Shown piece after piece: positions 51,386 through 60,018 of a DNA stretch of 64,000 nt. Where the stretch lies: the NCBI GenBank assembly GCA_002317385.1, contig DCJH01000033.1:21052-85051 (forward strand), in the 5' to 3' direction. The notes below the pieces were generated by a model that saw nothing but the letters and a program-made list of their open reading frames with translations, was not told where the DNA came from and did not search any database. Origin of the DNA: Prevotella sp. UBA1705. Its GTDB lineage: Bacteria > Bacteroidota > Bacteroidia > Bacteroidales > Bacteroidaceae. Made by a program: the position numbers and the translations under genes. Numbering within the stretch: position 1 is the stretch's first letter; each line of letters starts with the position of its first letter.

Positions 51386-51414
51386 TATTTTTGTCCTTGC
51401 ATCATCGCAAGGAC
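51386..51414 (+). promoter_or_regulatory. -7 box and overlapping operator-like palindrome of the araC-type gene
   Basis: TATTTTTG at 51386-51393 is followed by a palindrome at 51393-51414 with 8-bp arms (GTCCTTGC/GCAAGGAC) around ATCATC. The palindrome lies over the expected transcript start and 5 bp before the ATG at 51419, a position suited to repression or to a leader hairpin. Confidence 0.55.
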
Positions 51415-51418
51415 AAGT

Positions 51419-52227
51419 ATGGATTTTGACAAGAACAACGTGACCATAGACCATAATCTCCACCGGCTGGGCCGCGAAGAGGCGGTAAACGACATTGCTC
51501 ACATCCTGTGTGAGGAGGGCCAATTCGACTTCACTTTCGACGGAAAGAAGTTCTCTCTCCGGGCCCATGAGTGCATGATTATTGTCGTGCAGCGTCTCAT
51601 TGAGCACAAACGGGCATCGGCCGACCTCAAGGCCCGGTGCATCTATGTGAAGCAGGAGTATATCGAGATGTGTACGCCCAATAACAATTATGGTATCAAG
51701 GGAGCGTTGGCGCTGTTTTCCAACCCCATCATGCCCTTGGATGAGGCCGCTTTGAGCGTATGGCGACCGACTATAGGGCTATCGAAAACCGCTACGACGA
51801 TGAGACCCACCTGTTCAAACACGATGTGATGATGGCCAGCTTGCAACTGCTGTTCCTCGATTTCTTCGATGCCCACGCCCGACTTCATGGCCGAGATAGC
51901 GTGTCGGAGCAGAACGCTTCCATCATCAGCCGGTTCATGGCACTGCTTGAAGAGGGTCACTATGTGAAGCATCGGGAGGTGGGTTACTATGCCGAGCGGC
52001 TCTTTGTCACGCCTAAACATCTTTCAGAAGTGTGCAAAGAGGTGAGCGGGCGGGCCGCCAACTACTGGATAAACCGCTTTACCACGATTCATATACGTCG
52101 TCTGCTTAGGGCTCACGACATGAGTTTCACGCAGATTTCAGACCTCTTTGAGTTCTCATCTCAGGCCTATTTCAGCCGCTTTGTGCAGAAAAACCTGGGC
52201 ATGCCGCCCTCGGCCGTGAGAGAATAG
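51419..52227 (+). pseudogene. AraC-family regulator, frameshifted
   Basis: The first frame (from ATG 51419) encodes the N-terminal ligand domain up to NPIMPLDEAALSV; the next frame (from about 51760) continues with the expected linker (ATDYRAIENRYDDETHLFKHD) and a complete AraC double helix-turn-helix (AERLFVTPKHLSEVC and FTQISDLFEFSSQAYFSRFVQ). Joining them needs one extra base near 51761. An ATG happens to sit at the junction, so a separate DNA-binding fragment could be made. If intact in relatives, this would be the likely regulator of the divergent redox genes upstream (inference). Confidence 0.8.
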
Positions 52228-52603
52228 GGTGGAAATCTACGAAAGTATAGGCCAGAATATGCCCGCAAAAGATTCAAGAAAATTGTATCTTTCAGATAAC
52301 CAATAAAATAAGAATGAATAATGGATAAATGGGTTACGAGTTGGAAACGAGTGGGTTTCTTTCTCTTTCTTTGTTCTGCACTGCTTCAAAGAACTCTATG
52401 TTCTATGTTGCAAAGGTAATGAAATTCTAATGAAAAGTAGTAGGAGGCGCAGAAAAAAATCAAAGAAAACCGAAGCATAAGAATTTCTATCGATTTAGTT
52501 CGGGTTTGTTTATACAAAGATTTTTGAAATTTTCTTTTATCTGGAAGAAAAACTATACCTTTGTATTTGTAGAAGTATAATCTTGGCATTACTAAATCAT
52601 CGT
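52228..52603. other. Intergenic region, left border of the restriction island
   Basis: No gene is supported. Composition shifts to AT-rich here. A minus-strand TACCTTTG (52409-52416) points away from the island with no gene behind it. A short palindrome TTTGT-TTATA-ACAAA-like (52504-52518) and a plus-strand TACCTTTG (52556-52563) precede the XRE gene and may be its operator and -7 box. Confidence 0.5.
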
Positions 52604-52813
52604 ATGACGATAATAAATAGAATAAAAGTAGTGCTTGTGGAGAAGCAACGCACAAGCAAATGGTTAGCCGAGCAGCTTGGCAAATCAGAGAACACGGTTT
52701 CTAAATGGTGCTCTAATAAAGTGCAACCCTCATTGGAGATACTATACGAAATCGCCAAGTTATTAGATATAGAAGTTCGTACCTTAATCGTTCCCTCAAA
52801 AGAACAGATATGA
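52604..52813 (+). CDS. Small XRE-type HTH regulator of the restriction operon
   Basis: A 69-residue, single-domain helix-turn-helix protein (INRIKVVLVEKQRTSKWLAEQL, then NTVSKWCSNKVQPSLEILYEIAKLL). Size and position directly before hsdM resemble controller proteins that time expression of restriction genes. The ATG at 52604 is chosen over an upstream TTG. Its TGA overlaps the hsdM start (ATGA), so the two are translationally coupled. Confidence 0.85.
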   Translation: MTIINRIKVVLVEKQRTSKWLAEQLGKSENTVSKWCSNKVQPSLEILYEIAKLLDIEVRTLIVPSKEQI

Positions 52814-55587
52814 ATAAAAATCAATTAGCAAACAAGATATGGGCGTCTGCCAATAAGATGCGCTCCAAGATAGAAGCCAATGAGTATAAGGATTATATTC
52901 TTGGTTTCATATTCTATAAATTCCTTTCAGAGCAGGAAGTCAAGTTTCTCATAGCAGAAGGACTTACCAAAGAAGAGTTTGCCGAAGAGATAACAGAAGA
53001 GCATCCCGAGAATGTGGACTTGCTCCAAAACAGAATTGGATATTTCATCGCTTATGAGAATCTTTATTCCACATGGCTCGAAGCTGGACATGACTTTTCG
53101 GTAGCTAATGTACGTGACGCACTCTCTGCGTTCAACAGAATGGTTTCTCCGAGCCACAAAAAAGTGTTTGAAGGCATTTTTGATACTCTGCAAGATGGTT
53201 TGAAGAACCTTGGCGGCACAGAGGGAGAGCAAACGAAAGCCGTCCGAAATCTGCTTAATCTTATCAAGGATATACCCATGAATGGCAAGCAGGATTATGA
53301 TGTCTTGGGCTTTATCTACGAATACCTTATCAGTCAGTTTGCCGCCAATGCGGGCAAAAAGGCAGGAGAGTTTTATACTCCGCATGAAGTGTCGCTCTTA
53401 ATGTCTGAAATAGTGGCTCATCATCTACGCAATCGGCAAACCATTTCTATTTATGACCCTACAAGTGGTTCGGGTTCGCTGTTGATCAACATCGGTAAGT
53501 CGGTAGCACGACATATCGCTGGTACAGACAAGGTAAAATACTACGCACAAGAGTTGAAAAAAAACACATTCAACCTCACTCGCATGAATCTTGTGATGCG
53601 TGGTATCATTCCGGATAACATCGTAGCACGCAATGGCGATACGCTCGAACACGACTGGCCTTACTTTGAGGATGGCGACCGCGAGGGCACTTACCATTGT
53701 CTGCATGTAGATGCCGTGGTTAGCAATCCTCCTTACTCACAACCATGGGCACCACCCCGCAAGAGCAAGACCGGTATACAAATAAAGATTGACCCTCGAT
53801 TTGAATATGGCATTGCCCCAAAAGGAAAAGCCGATTATGCTTTCTTACTCCATGACCTTTACCATCTCAAGAGTGACGGCATCATGACTATTGTTTTACC
53901 CCATGGGGTGCTGTTCCGAGGAGAGCCGGGCGACCAGTCAGAAGGCTCCATTCGCCAGAAACTGATAGAAAACAACCATATTGAAGCCATTATCGGACTG
54001 CCTGCCGACATTTTCTTCGGCACGGGTATCCCCACAATCGTAATGGTGCTTCGCAAGGACCGCACCGACAATGGTGTGCTCATCATAGATGCCTCCAAAG
54101 GTTTTAAGAAAGAGGGAAAGAAAAACAAACTGCGTGCCTCCGACATTAAGCGGATAGTGGATACATATATCGAGAAGCGGGATGTCCCCAAATTCTCCCG
54201 ATTGGTAAGCAAAGAAGAGATAAGGCAGAATAATTATAACCTCAATATCCCCCGCTATGTCAATTCTTCGGACGCTCCCGAAACGTGGGATATGTATGGT
54301 ATCATGTTCGGCGGTGTGCCCAAAAACGAACTTGCACCATTCAAGGCCTATTTCGAGACCTTCCAAGGATTAGAACAAGACCTCTTTACGGAAACCGACA
54401 CTCCCTATACCGAAGTAAAAGTTTCGGATATAGGGCAAGCTGTGAAGAATCACGCTTCTGTAGCGAGGTTTGTGGCAGACTACAATGATGCGTTTTCTGC
54501 TTTGGAGCGGTTTCTGAAGGAAAGGCTCATTGGGCAGATGGAACAACAGAACATTGCCGAAGAGGAGGAACATATCACCCGGCATATTTTTGACAGTCTG
54601 CAGAGCGTGCCACTCGTGGATCGCTTTGAAGCCTACCAGCTTTTTGCCGACAAATGGACAACCATCGCCCAAGATTTGGAGGTTATCCAGTCCGAGGGGT
54701 TCGGAGCTACTCGTATGGTAGACCCCAATATGGTGGTCAAGAAGAAAGATGACAAGGAATACGAGGTGCAAGAGGGCTGGATGGGACGAATACTCCCCTT
54801 TGAACTTGTGCAGACCACACACCTGAAAGAGGAGTGGACTGCACTACGGAGCACGGAACAGCGTTTGGAACAAGCCACTGCCGATATGGATGCCACTTTT
54901 GAAGAATTGGACGAAGAGGAACGTGCCGAAGTGGCTAATGACGATGGCACGATGGCTATAAAAGAAGTGGAACGTCGGCTCGCCGAACTGCTTGCCGATG
55001 TGGAAACCGAAGAAATAACCGCTCTGGATGAATACCTGCTCTGCACTCACAAGAAAGAGAAACAGGCTTTCATCGCTGCTCATCCTGAGGTGAACTGGCA
55101 GCGCATGGAGCCTGCCAAGGATGGTACCTATGCAGCCAAAGCGGTAAGGGAACGAATAGCAAGCCTGCGTGAAGGCTATCCTTTTGAGGAAGAGAGCACA
55201 GAGGCAAAGCTCATTAAGATAGCTACCCTCTCGGCTGAGATTAAGAGGCTGAAAACAGACATTAAGACCGCTGCCGCCATTTTGCACGAGCGTACCAAAA
55301 CAAAGATTGAGGAGGAACTTACGGATGACGATGTCAGAGAGTTGCTTTCTCTGAAATGGATTAGGACGCTATCCGAGCATCTGATGCAGTTGCCACATAC
55401 CGTGGTAGACGGCTTTGCTCAACAGTTGAGCGAACTCACACGCAAATACGACACCACCCTTGTGGATGTTGAGCGGGATATTCGCGAGGCATCTGAGTCG
55501 CTGGTCGGCATGATTGACGAACTGACCGGCTCCGATTATGACATGGCAGCTCTTGCCGAGTTCAAACAATTGCTCCTACACGCTTAA
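52810..55587 (+). CDS. hsdM: Type I restriction-modification DNA methyltransferase subunit, extended
   Basis: A 925-residue N6-adenine methyltransferase subunit. The HsdM N-terminal helical domain (about 5-130) is followed by the catalytic domain with GEFYTPHEV near residue 190, SAM motif DPTSGSGSLL near 215 and catalytic NPPY near 300. The usual family length is about 500-550; here some 390 extra residues follow, rich in Glu/Lys with coiled-coil character (EERAEVANDD..., EIKRLKTDIK). The extension may mediate subunit assembly; its role is not known to me. It precedes hsdS by 12 bp. Confidence 0.93.
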   Translation: MNKNQLANKIWASANKMRSKIEANEYKDYILGFIFYKFLSEQEVKFLIAEGLTKEEFAEEITEEHPENVDLLQNRIGYFIAYENLYSTWLEAGHDFSVANVRDALSAFNRMVSPSHKKVFEGIFDTLQDGLKNLGGTEGEQTKAVRNLLNLIKDIPMNGKQDYDVLGFIYEYLISQFAANAGKKAGEFYTPHEVSLLMSEIVAHHLRNRQTISIYDPTSGSGSLLINIGKSVARHIAGTDKVKYYAQELKKNTFNLTRMNLVMRGIIPDNIVARNGDTLEHDWPYFEDGDREGTYHCLHVDAVVSNPPYSQPWAPPRKSKTGIQIKIDPRFEYGIAPKGKADYAFLLHDLYHLKSDGIMTIVLPHGVLFRGEPGDQSEGSIRQKLIENNHIEAIIGLPADIFFGTGIPTIVMVLRKDRTDNGVLIIDASKGFKKEGKKNKLRASDIKRIVDTYIEKRDVPKFSRLVSKEEIRQNNYNLNIPRYVNSSDAPETWDMYGIMFGGVPKNELAPFKAYFETFQGLEQDLFTETDTPYTEVKVSDIGQAVKNHASVARFVADYNDAFSALERFLKERLIGQMEQQNIAEEEEHITRHIFDSLQSVPLVDRFEAYQLFADKWTTIAQDLEVIQSEGFGATRMVDPNMVVKKKDDKEYEVQEGWMGRILPFELVQTTHLKEEWTALRSTEQRLEQATADMDATFEELDEEERAEVANDDGTMAIKEVERRLAELLADVETEEITALDEYLLCTHKKEKQAFIAAHPEVNWQRMEPAKDGTYAAKAVRERIASLREGYPFEEESTEAKLIKIATLSAEIKRLKTDIKTAAAILHERTKTKIEEELTDDDVRELLSLKWIRTLSEHLMQLPHTVVDGFAQQLSELTRKYDTTLVDVERDIREASESLVGMIDELTGSDYDMAALAEFKQLLLHA

Positions 55588-55599
55588 ACCCTTACGACA

Positions 55600-56265
55600 A
55601 TGAAAAAGAATAAACCCGAAATAAGATTCAAAGGATTTGAGGAAGAGTGGGAAGAGACTGCCTTAGAAGACCTTTCTTCTAAGGTGATAGACAAAAATAA
55701 TACTCGTACATATAAGACAGTATTTACCAATTCTGCAGAGTTTGGTATTATTGATCAAAAGGACTATTTCGACAGAAATATTGCCAATTCCGAAAATATT
55801 CAAGGGTATTATGTGGTCATGCCTAACGACTTTGTTTATAATCCTCGTATTTCCACATCAGCTCCAGTAGGGCCTATTAACCGAAACAAACTCTCATATA
55901 TAGGAGTAATGTCTCCTCTATATTACGTTTTCCGGTTCAAGGAAGAAAAAATAGATTGGGCATATCTTGATTATTTCTTCAAGAGTTCTTCTTGGCATGA
56001 CTATATGTTTCAGAATGGAAACTCAGGAGCTCGTTCTGACCGTTTTTCTATAAATGATAACGTGTTTGTGAAGTTGCCTATACAACATCCTAAATCTGAA
56101 GAGGAACAACAAAAAATAGGACTTCTACTAACAACCCTCGACAAGCTCATCCGCAAGTTAGAACTGAAGTTAGAGAAGCTGCAAAACATCAAGCAATCGC
56201 TTTTAAATCAAATGTTTACAAATGTTAAAGGGGGGGGGGTACGCGATACCGCTGATAAGATTTAA
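55600..56265 (+). CDS. hsdS: Type I specificity subunit, first half (ends after a 10-G tract)
   Basis: A 221-residue half-subunit with one target-recognition domain (about 5-150, starting IRFKGFEEEWEE) and one conserved helix (EEQQKIGLLLTTLDKLI...KQSLLNQMFT). The frame then enters ten Gs (56230-56239) and stops 14 codons after NVK. With 9 or 12 Gs the frame would join the second half, giving a 418-residue, two-domain HsdS. Ten Gs leaves it split. The tract is in the linker between the two recognition domains, so the switch would change or abolish specificity. Confidence 0.9.
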   Translation: MKKNKPEIRFKGFEEEWEETALEDLSSKVIDKNNTRTYKTVFTNSAEFGIIDQKDYFDRNIANSENIQGYYVVMPNDFVYNPRISTSAPVGPINRNKLSYIGVMSPLYYVFRFKEEKIDWAYLDYFFKSSSWHDYMFQNGNSGARSDRFSINDNVFVKLPIQHPKSEEEQQKIGLLLTTLDKLIRKLELKLEKLQNIKQSLLNQMFTNVKGGGVRDTADKI

Positions 56266-56857
56266 GAACTATGATGACAACTGGCAGATGATTGAACTTG
56301 CTAATATAGCAGAAAGGGTTATGAGGAAAAACTCAAACTTGGAATCCACCTTACCTCTTACTATCTCGGCTCAATATGGCTTGATAGATCAAGGTGAGTT
56401 TTTTAATGCACGTATTGCCAGCAAGGATATATGTGGTTATTATTTGATTAGGAACGGAGAATTTGCGTACAACAAAAGTTCTTCTGATGGCTATCCTTAT
56501 GGAACAATAAAACGATTGGATAGATATGAAAAAGGAGTGCTGTCCACATTATACATTGTATTTTCTTTAAATAGTGCAATAGCCCAATCCGATTATATTG
56601 CAGCATATTATGACACGAATTATTGGCATAAAGAAATCGTGAAGCGTGCAGCTGAAGGAGCAAGAAATCATGGACTACTTAATATTTCGGCAGATGACTT
56701 CTTTGATACATTACTTGCTATGCCAAAGGACAAAGAAGAGCAACAGGCAATAGGAAATTACTTCATAAAGGTAGATGAATTAATAAATAAAGAGAGTGAG
56801 AAACTCACTAAGACCTGCACAATGAAGCAGAGTCTTTTGCAAAAGATGTTTACCTAA
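56222..56857 (+). CDS. hsdS: Type I specificity subunit, second half
   Basis: A 211-residue frame beginning at an ATG directly before the G-tract and overlapping the first half. It repeats the same plan: IRFKNYDDNWQM, a different recognition domain, EEQQAIGNYFIKVDELI and a closing helix MKQSLLQKMFT. The ATG at 56222 could allow independent translation, making two half-subunits that pair, as known for some type I systems with split HsdS. Otherwise it is silent until a slippage restores the joined frame. Confidence 0.85.
   Translation: MLKGGGYAIPLIRFKNYDDNWQMIELANIAERVMRKNSNLESTLPLTISAQYGLIDQGEFFNARIASKDICGYYLIRNGEFAYNKSSSDGYPYGTIKRLDRYEKGVLSTLYIVFSLNSAIAQSDYIAAYYDTNYWHKEIVKRAAEGARNHGLLNISADDFFDTLLAMPKDKEEQQAIGNYFIKVDELINKESEKLTKTCTMKQSLLQKMFT
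56230..56239 (+). repeat. 10-G homopolymer in hsdS (phase-variation tract)
   Basis: Ten consecutive Gs lie in the linker of hsdS, where multiples of three (9, 12) would fuse the two halves. Homopolymer slippage at such tracts is an established route of phase variation. Confidence 0.85.
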
Positions 56858-56876
56858 CCGAATAAAGACAGAGAAG

Positions 56877-59800
56877 ATGAAATTTGAAGACGAAGCTAAG
56901 TTTGAAGATGCCCTCGTGGCGGAGCTGATCCGCAACGGATGGTCTGAGAATGTGTTGTATTACCCCACGGAAAAAGAGCTGATACAGAATTGGGCAAACA
57001 TCCTTTTTCGAAACAATAGCGGAAAAGACCGCCTGAACGACCAACCTCTTACAGAGGGCGAAATGCGCCAAATCATTGAGCGGATAGAGGACCTGAAAAC
57101 GCCGGTGGCTCTGAATGGTTTCATCAATGGGAGAACCACCAATATCACACGAGACAACCCCAACGACCCCGCCCACTTGGGCAAAGAAGTGAGTCTCTCT
57201 ATCTATGACCGACTGGAGATAGCGGGCGGCAAAAGTCACTACCAGATAGTTCGCCAGCCTAAGTTTGAACGGGGCAAACGCATATTGCCCGACCGCAGAG
57301 GCGACCTGCTCCTGCTCATCAATGGGATGCCCGTGATACACATTGAGCTAAAAAGTAGCAAGGTGCCTGCCATTCAAGCTGCCAACCAGATAGCCAAGTA
57401 TTCGCACGAGGGGATTTTTTCCAAACTCTTCTCCTTGGTGCAGATATTTGTGGCGATGAATCCGGAGGAAGCTCTCTACTTTGCTAATCCCGGGCAGAGT
57501 GGCAAGTTCAACCGCGATTATTACTTCCACTGGGCAGACCCCAACAACGAACCGGTCAACGACTGGAAAGAAATAGCCTCAAAACTGCTTTCCATCCCGA
57601 TGGCACACCGTATGATAGGCTTTTACACCATTGCAGACAAAAGTGATGGTATCTTGAAGGTGCTACGGAGCTATCAGTACTATGCCGCTAACTCCATCAG
57701 CATAGCAGTAGCCAAAAACGATTGGAGTGCTCGAGAACAAAAAGGTGGTTATGTATGGCACACTACAGGGTCGGGCAAGACAATGACCAGCTTTAAGGCG
57801 GCACAGCTCATTGCCGCCTCGGGCGATGCTGACAAGGTGGTGTTTCTTGTGGACCGCATAGAGCTTGGCAACCAAAGCATTCTGCACTATCGTAGTTTCG
57901 CAGGCGACAGCGAAGATGTGTGCGACACCGACAATACCGATATTCTGATAGACAATCTAAAAGATTCCGACACTGGCATCATGCTTATTGTTACCTCCAT
58001 TCAGAAGATGAGCCGTGTGAACAATCGGGAAATAGGCAATCGAGCCATGGACCTTGCCTTGATACAAGGCAAGCACATTGTCTTTATCGTGGATGAATGC
58101 CATCGCAGCACATTTGGGGATATGCTCATCACCATTAAAGACACCTTCCCCCGAGCTTTGTTCTTTGGCTTTACGGGTACACCCATCAAGGATGAGAACC
58201 AAAAGAACATGAACACCACGCAGACAGTGTTCGGTGAAGCGTTGCATCAATATTTGCTTGCCGACGGTATCCGAGACAAGAACGTACTTGGCTTCGAGCC
58301 TAAATTAGTGGAAACATACAAACAGAGAGACTTGCGCAAAGCGGTGGCGTTGGAACAAGCAAAAGCCACGACGGAGGAAGAAGCCATGGCAGACGAGAAG
58401 AAGAAAGCCGTCTATCTGAAATTCACACAAGGCTCCACTGTACCCATGGCAGGGTATAAAGCTACCGATGAATCGTACATTAAAGGAATAGAAGATTATC
58501 TGCCGGAAAGCCAATACGACAGAGATGAACATCACAGAGCCGTGGTAGGAGACATTAAGGACGGATGGAATACGCTTAGTCAGTGCGGGAAATTCCACGC
58601 CCTGCTTGCCACACGCAGCATTCCGGAAGCGATAGAATACTATCGGCTGTTCAGAGAGATGATGCCCAAATTGAACGTAACGGCACTCTTTGACCCCACA
58701 ATCGACAATGTAGATGGTGCCATATACAAAGAGGACGGGTTGGTGGAAATCCTTGACGGCTATAATGAGATATTCGGCTTGGCGTTCACAATACCTACTC
58801 ACGCACAGTTCAAAGTAGATGTGTCGCTTCGTCTGGCTCACAAGGAACCATATAATAGAATTGAACTTGAGCCCAAGAAACAGATAAACTTGCTCATTGT
58901 GGTGAATCAGATGCTCACAGGCTTTGACTCCAAGTGGATTAACACGCTCTACATCGACAAAATGATGGAGTATGAAAACATAATTCAAGCCTTCAGTCGT
59001 ACCAATCGTTTGTTCGGTCCGGACAAGCCATTCGGTATCATCCGTTACTATCGTCGTCCGCACACTATGAAACGAAACATAGACAAAGCAGTGGAGGTGT
59101 ATTCAGACGGTAAACCAGTTAAACTCTTTGCCGATCCGCTGGCGTACAATCTGCGAAAGATGAACGAGTTGTTTGCCGACATAAAGTTTGTGTTTGAACA
59201 CGCTGGCATTGCCGATTTTGTCAAACTTCCGGATGGAGATGCCGAATGCGGTCAGTTTGCCAAACTCTTCCGCTTGCAGAATGAGCATCTTGAAGCGGCA
59301 CGCATACAAGGATTTCGATGGGAAAAGCGTGAATATAAGCTGAAAACAGAGGAAGGCAAGCAAACTATTATAGGAGTACTTATAGACGAACTGACGTTCA
59401 ATATTTTGGTACAACGTTATAAAGAATTGCAAAACGGTGGCGGCGGTGGCGGTGGTACGATTGAAGATGTCCCCTATGATATTGACCCCTATATTACCGA
59501 GATAGATACAGGCATAATCGATGCCGAATATCTCAATAGCCGTTTTGTGAAATACTTGAAAGTACTTAATGGGGGAACCGCTTCGGAAGCAGAGCGTCAA
59601 TCTGTATTAGCAGAATTGCACAAGTCGTTTGCGTCACTCTCTCAAGAAGAACAGCGTTTTGCCGGCATATTTTTGCACGATGTTGAAAATGGATCTGTCA
59701 ATATAGATGAGGGCAAGACTTTTAAAGACTACATCATTGAGTATCAAACAAAGGCGCAGAACGACAGTATTCGTAAAGTTTCAAATGACTTTGGCATTGA

Positions 59801-60005
59801 TGAAAATTTGCTACGAGAAATTATGAATGCTCACGTTACAAGAGATAATCTGAATGAATATAACCGTTTTGCGAATCTGATAGACTCGGCTGATGTCGAA
59901 AAGGCAAAGACGTTTTTCGAGCATCAAACGGGAGAAGCCTTATCTACATTCAGAGTGAAACGAATGTTAGATGAGTATATGCGCAAATACATTTTAGAGG
60001 GATAA
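56877..60005 (+). CDS. hsdR: Type I restriction endonuclease subunit
   Basis: A 1042-residue restriction and translocation subunit. The nuclease motif VIHIELKSS (D/E-x-K type) lies near residue 155, followed by SF2 helicase motifs: Walker A TTGSGKTMTS near 300, DECHR near 405, GFTGTPI near 430 and QAFSRTNR near 705. The C-terminal region contacts HsdM. A run of seven glycines encoded by GGY codons (about 59433-59454) forms a flexible linker. The frame is intact, so the enzyme should be active with any functional HsdS form. Confidence 0.94.
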   Translation: MKFEDEAKFEDALVAELIRNGWSENVLYYPTEKELIQNWANILFRNNSGKDRLNDQPLTEGEMRQIIERIEDLKTPVALNGFINGRTTNITRDNPNDPAHLGKEVSLSIYDRLEIAGGKSHYQIVRQPKFERGKRILPDRRGDLLLLINGMPVIHIELKSSKVPAIQAANQIAKYSHEGIFSKLFSLVQIFVAMNPEEALYFANPGQSGKFNRDYYFHWADPNNEPVNDWKEIASKLLSIPMAHRMIGFYTIADKSDGILKVLRSYQYYAANSISIAVAKNDWSAREQKGGYVWHTTGSGKTMTSFKAAQLIAASGDADKVVFLVDRIELGNQSILHYRSFAGDSEDVCDTDNTDILIDNLKDSDTGIMLIVTSIQKMSRVNNREIGNRAMDLALIQGKHIVFIVDECHRSTFGDMLITIKDTFPRALFFGFTGTPIKDENQKNMNTTQTVFGEALHQYLLADGIRDKNVLGFEPKLVETYKQRDLRKAVALEQAKATTEEEAMADEKKKAVYLKFTQGSTVPMAGYKATDESYIKGIEDYLPESQYDRDEHHRAVVGDIKDGWNTLSQCGKFHALLATRSIPEAIEYYRLFREMMPKLNVTALFDPTIDNVDGAIYKEDGLVEILDGYNEIFGLAFTIPTHAQFKVDVSLRLAHKEPYNRIELEPKKQINLLIVVNQMLTGFDSKWINTLYIDKMMEYENIIQAFSRTNRLFGPDKPFGIIRYYRRPHTMKRNIDKAVEVYSDGKPVKLFADPLAYNLRKMNELFADIKFVFEHAGIADFVKLPDGDAECGQFAKLFRLQNEHLEAARIQGFRWEKREYKLKTEEGKQTIIGVLIDELTFNILVQRYKELQNGGGGGGGTIEDVPYDIDPYITEIDTGIIDAEYLNSRFVKYLKVLNGGTASEAERQSVLAELHKSFASLSQEEQRFAGIFLHDVENGSVNIDEGKTFKDYIIEYQTKAQNDSIRKVSNDFGIDENLLREIMNAHVTRDNLNEYNRFANLIDSADVEKAKTFFEHQTGEALSTFRVKRMLDEYMRKYILEG

Positions 60006-60018
60006 TCATCATAATGAT

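Noticed and set aside
52409..52416. Minus-strand TACCTTTG as the promoter of an antisense gene or RNA
   Set aside because: No reading frame or RNA structure follows and there is no -33 element; an 8-bp match occurs easily by chance.
59433..59454. GGY trinucleotide repeat in hsdR as a phase-variation site
   Set aside because: Changes by whole codons would keep the frame, and the codons alternate GGT and GGC, which limits slippage.
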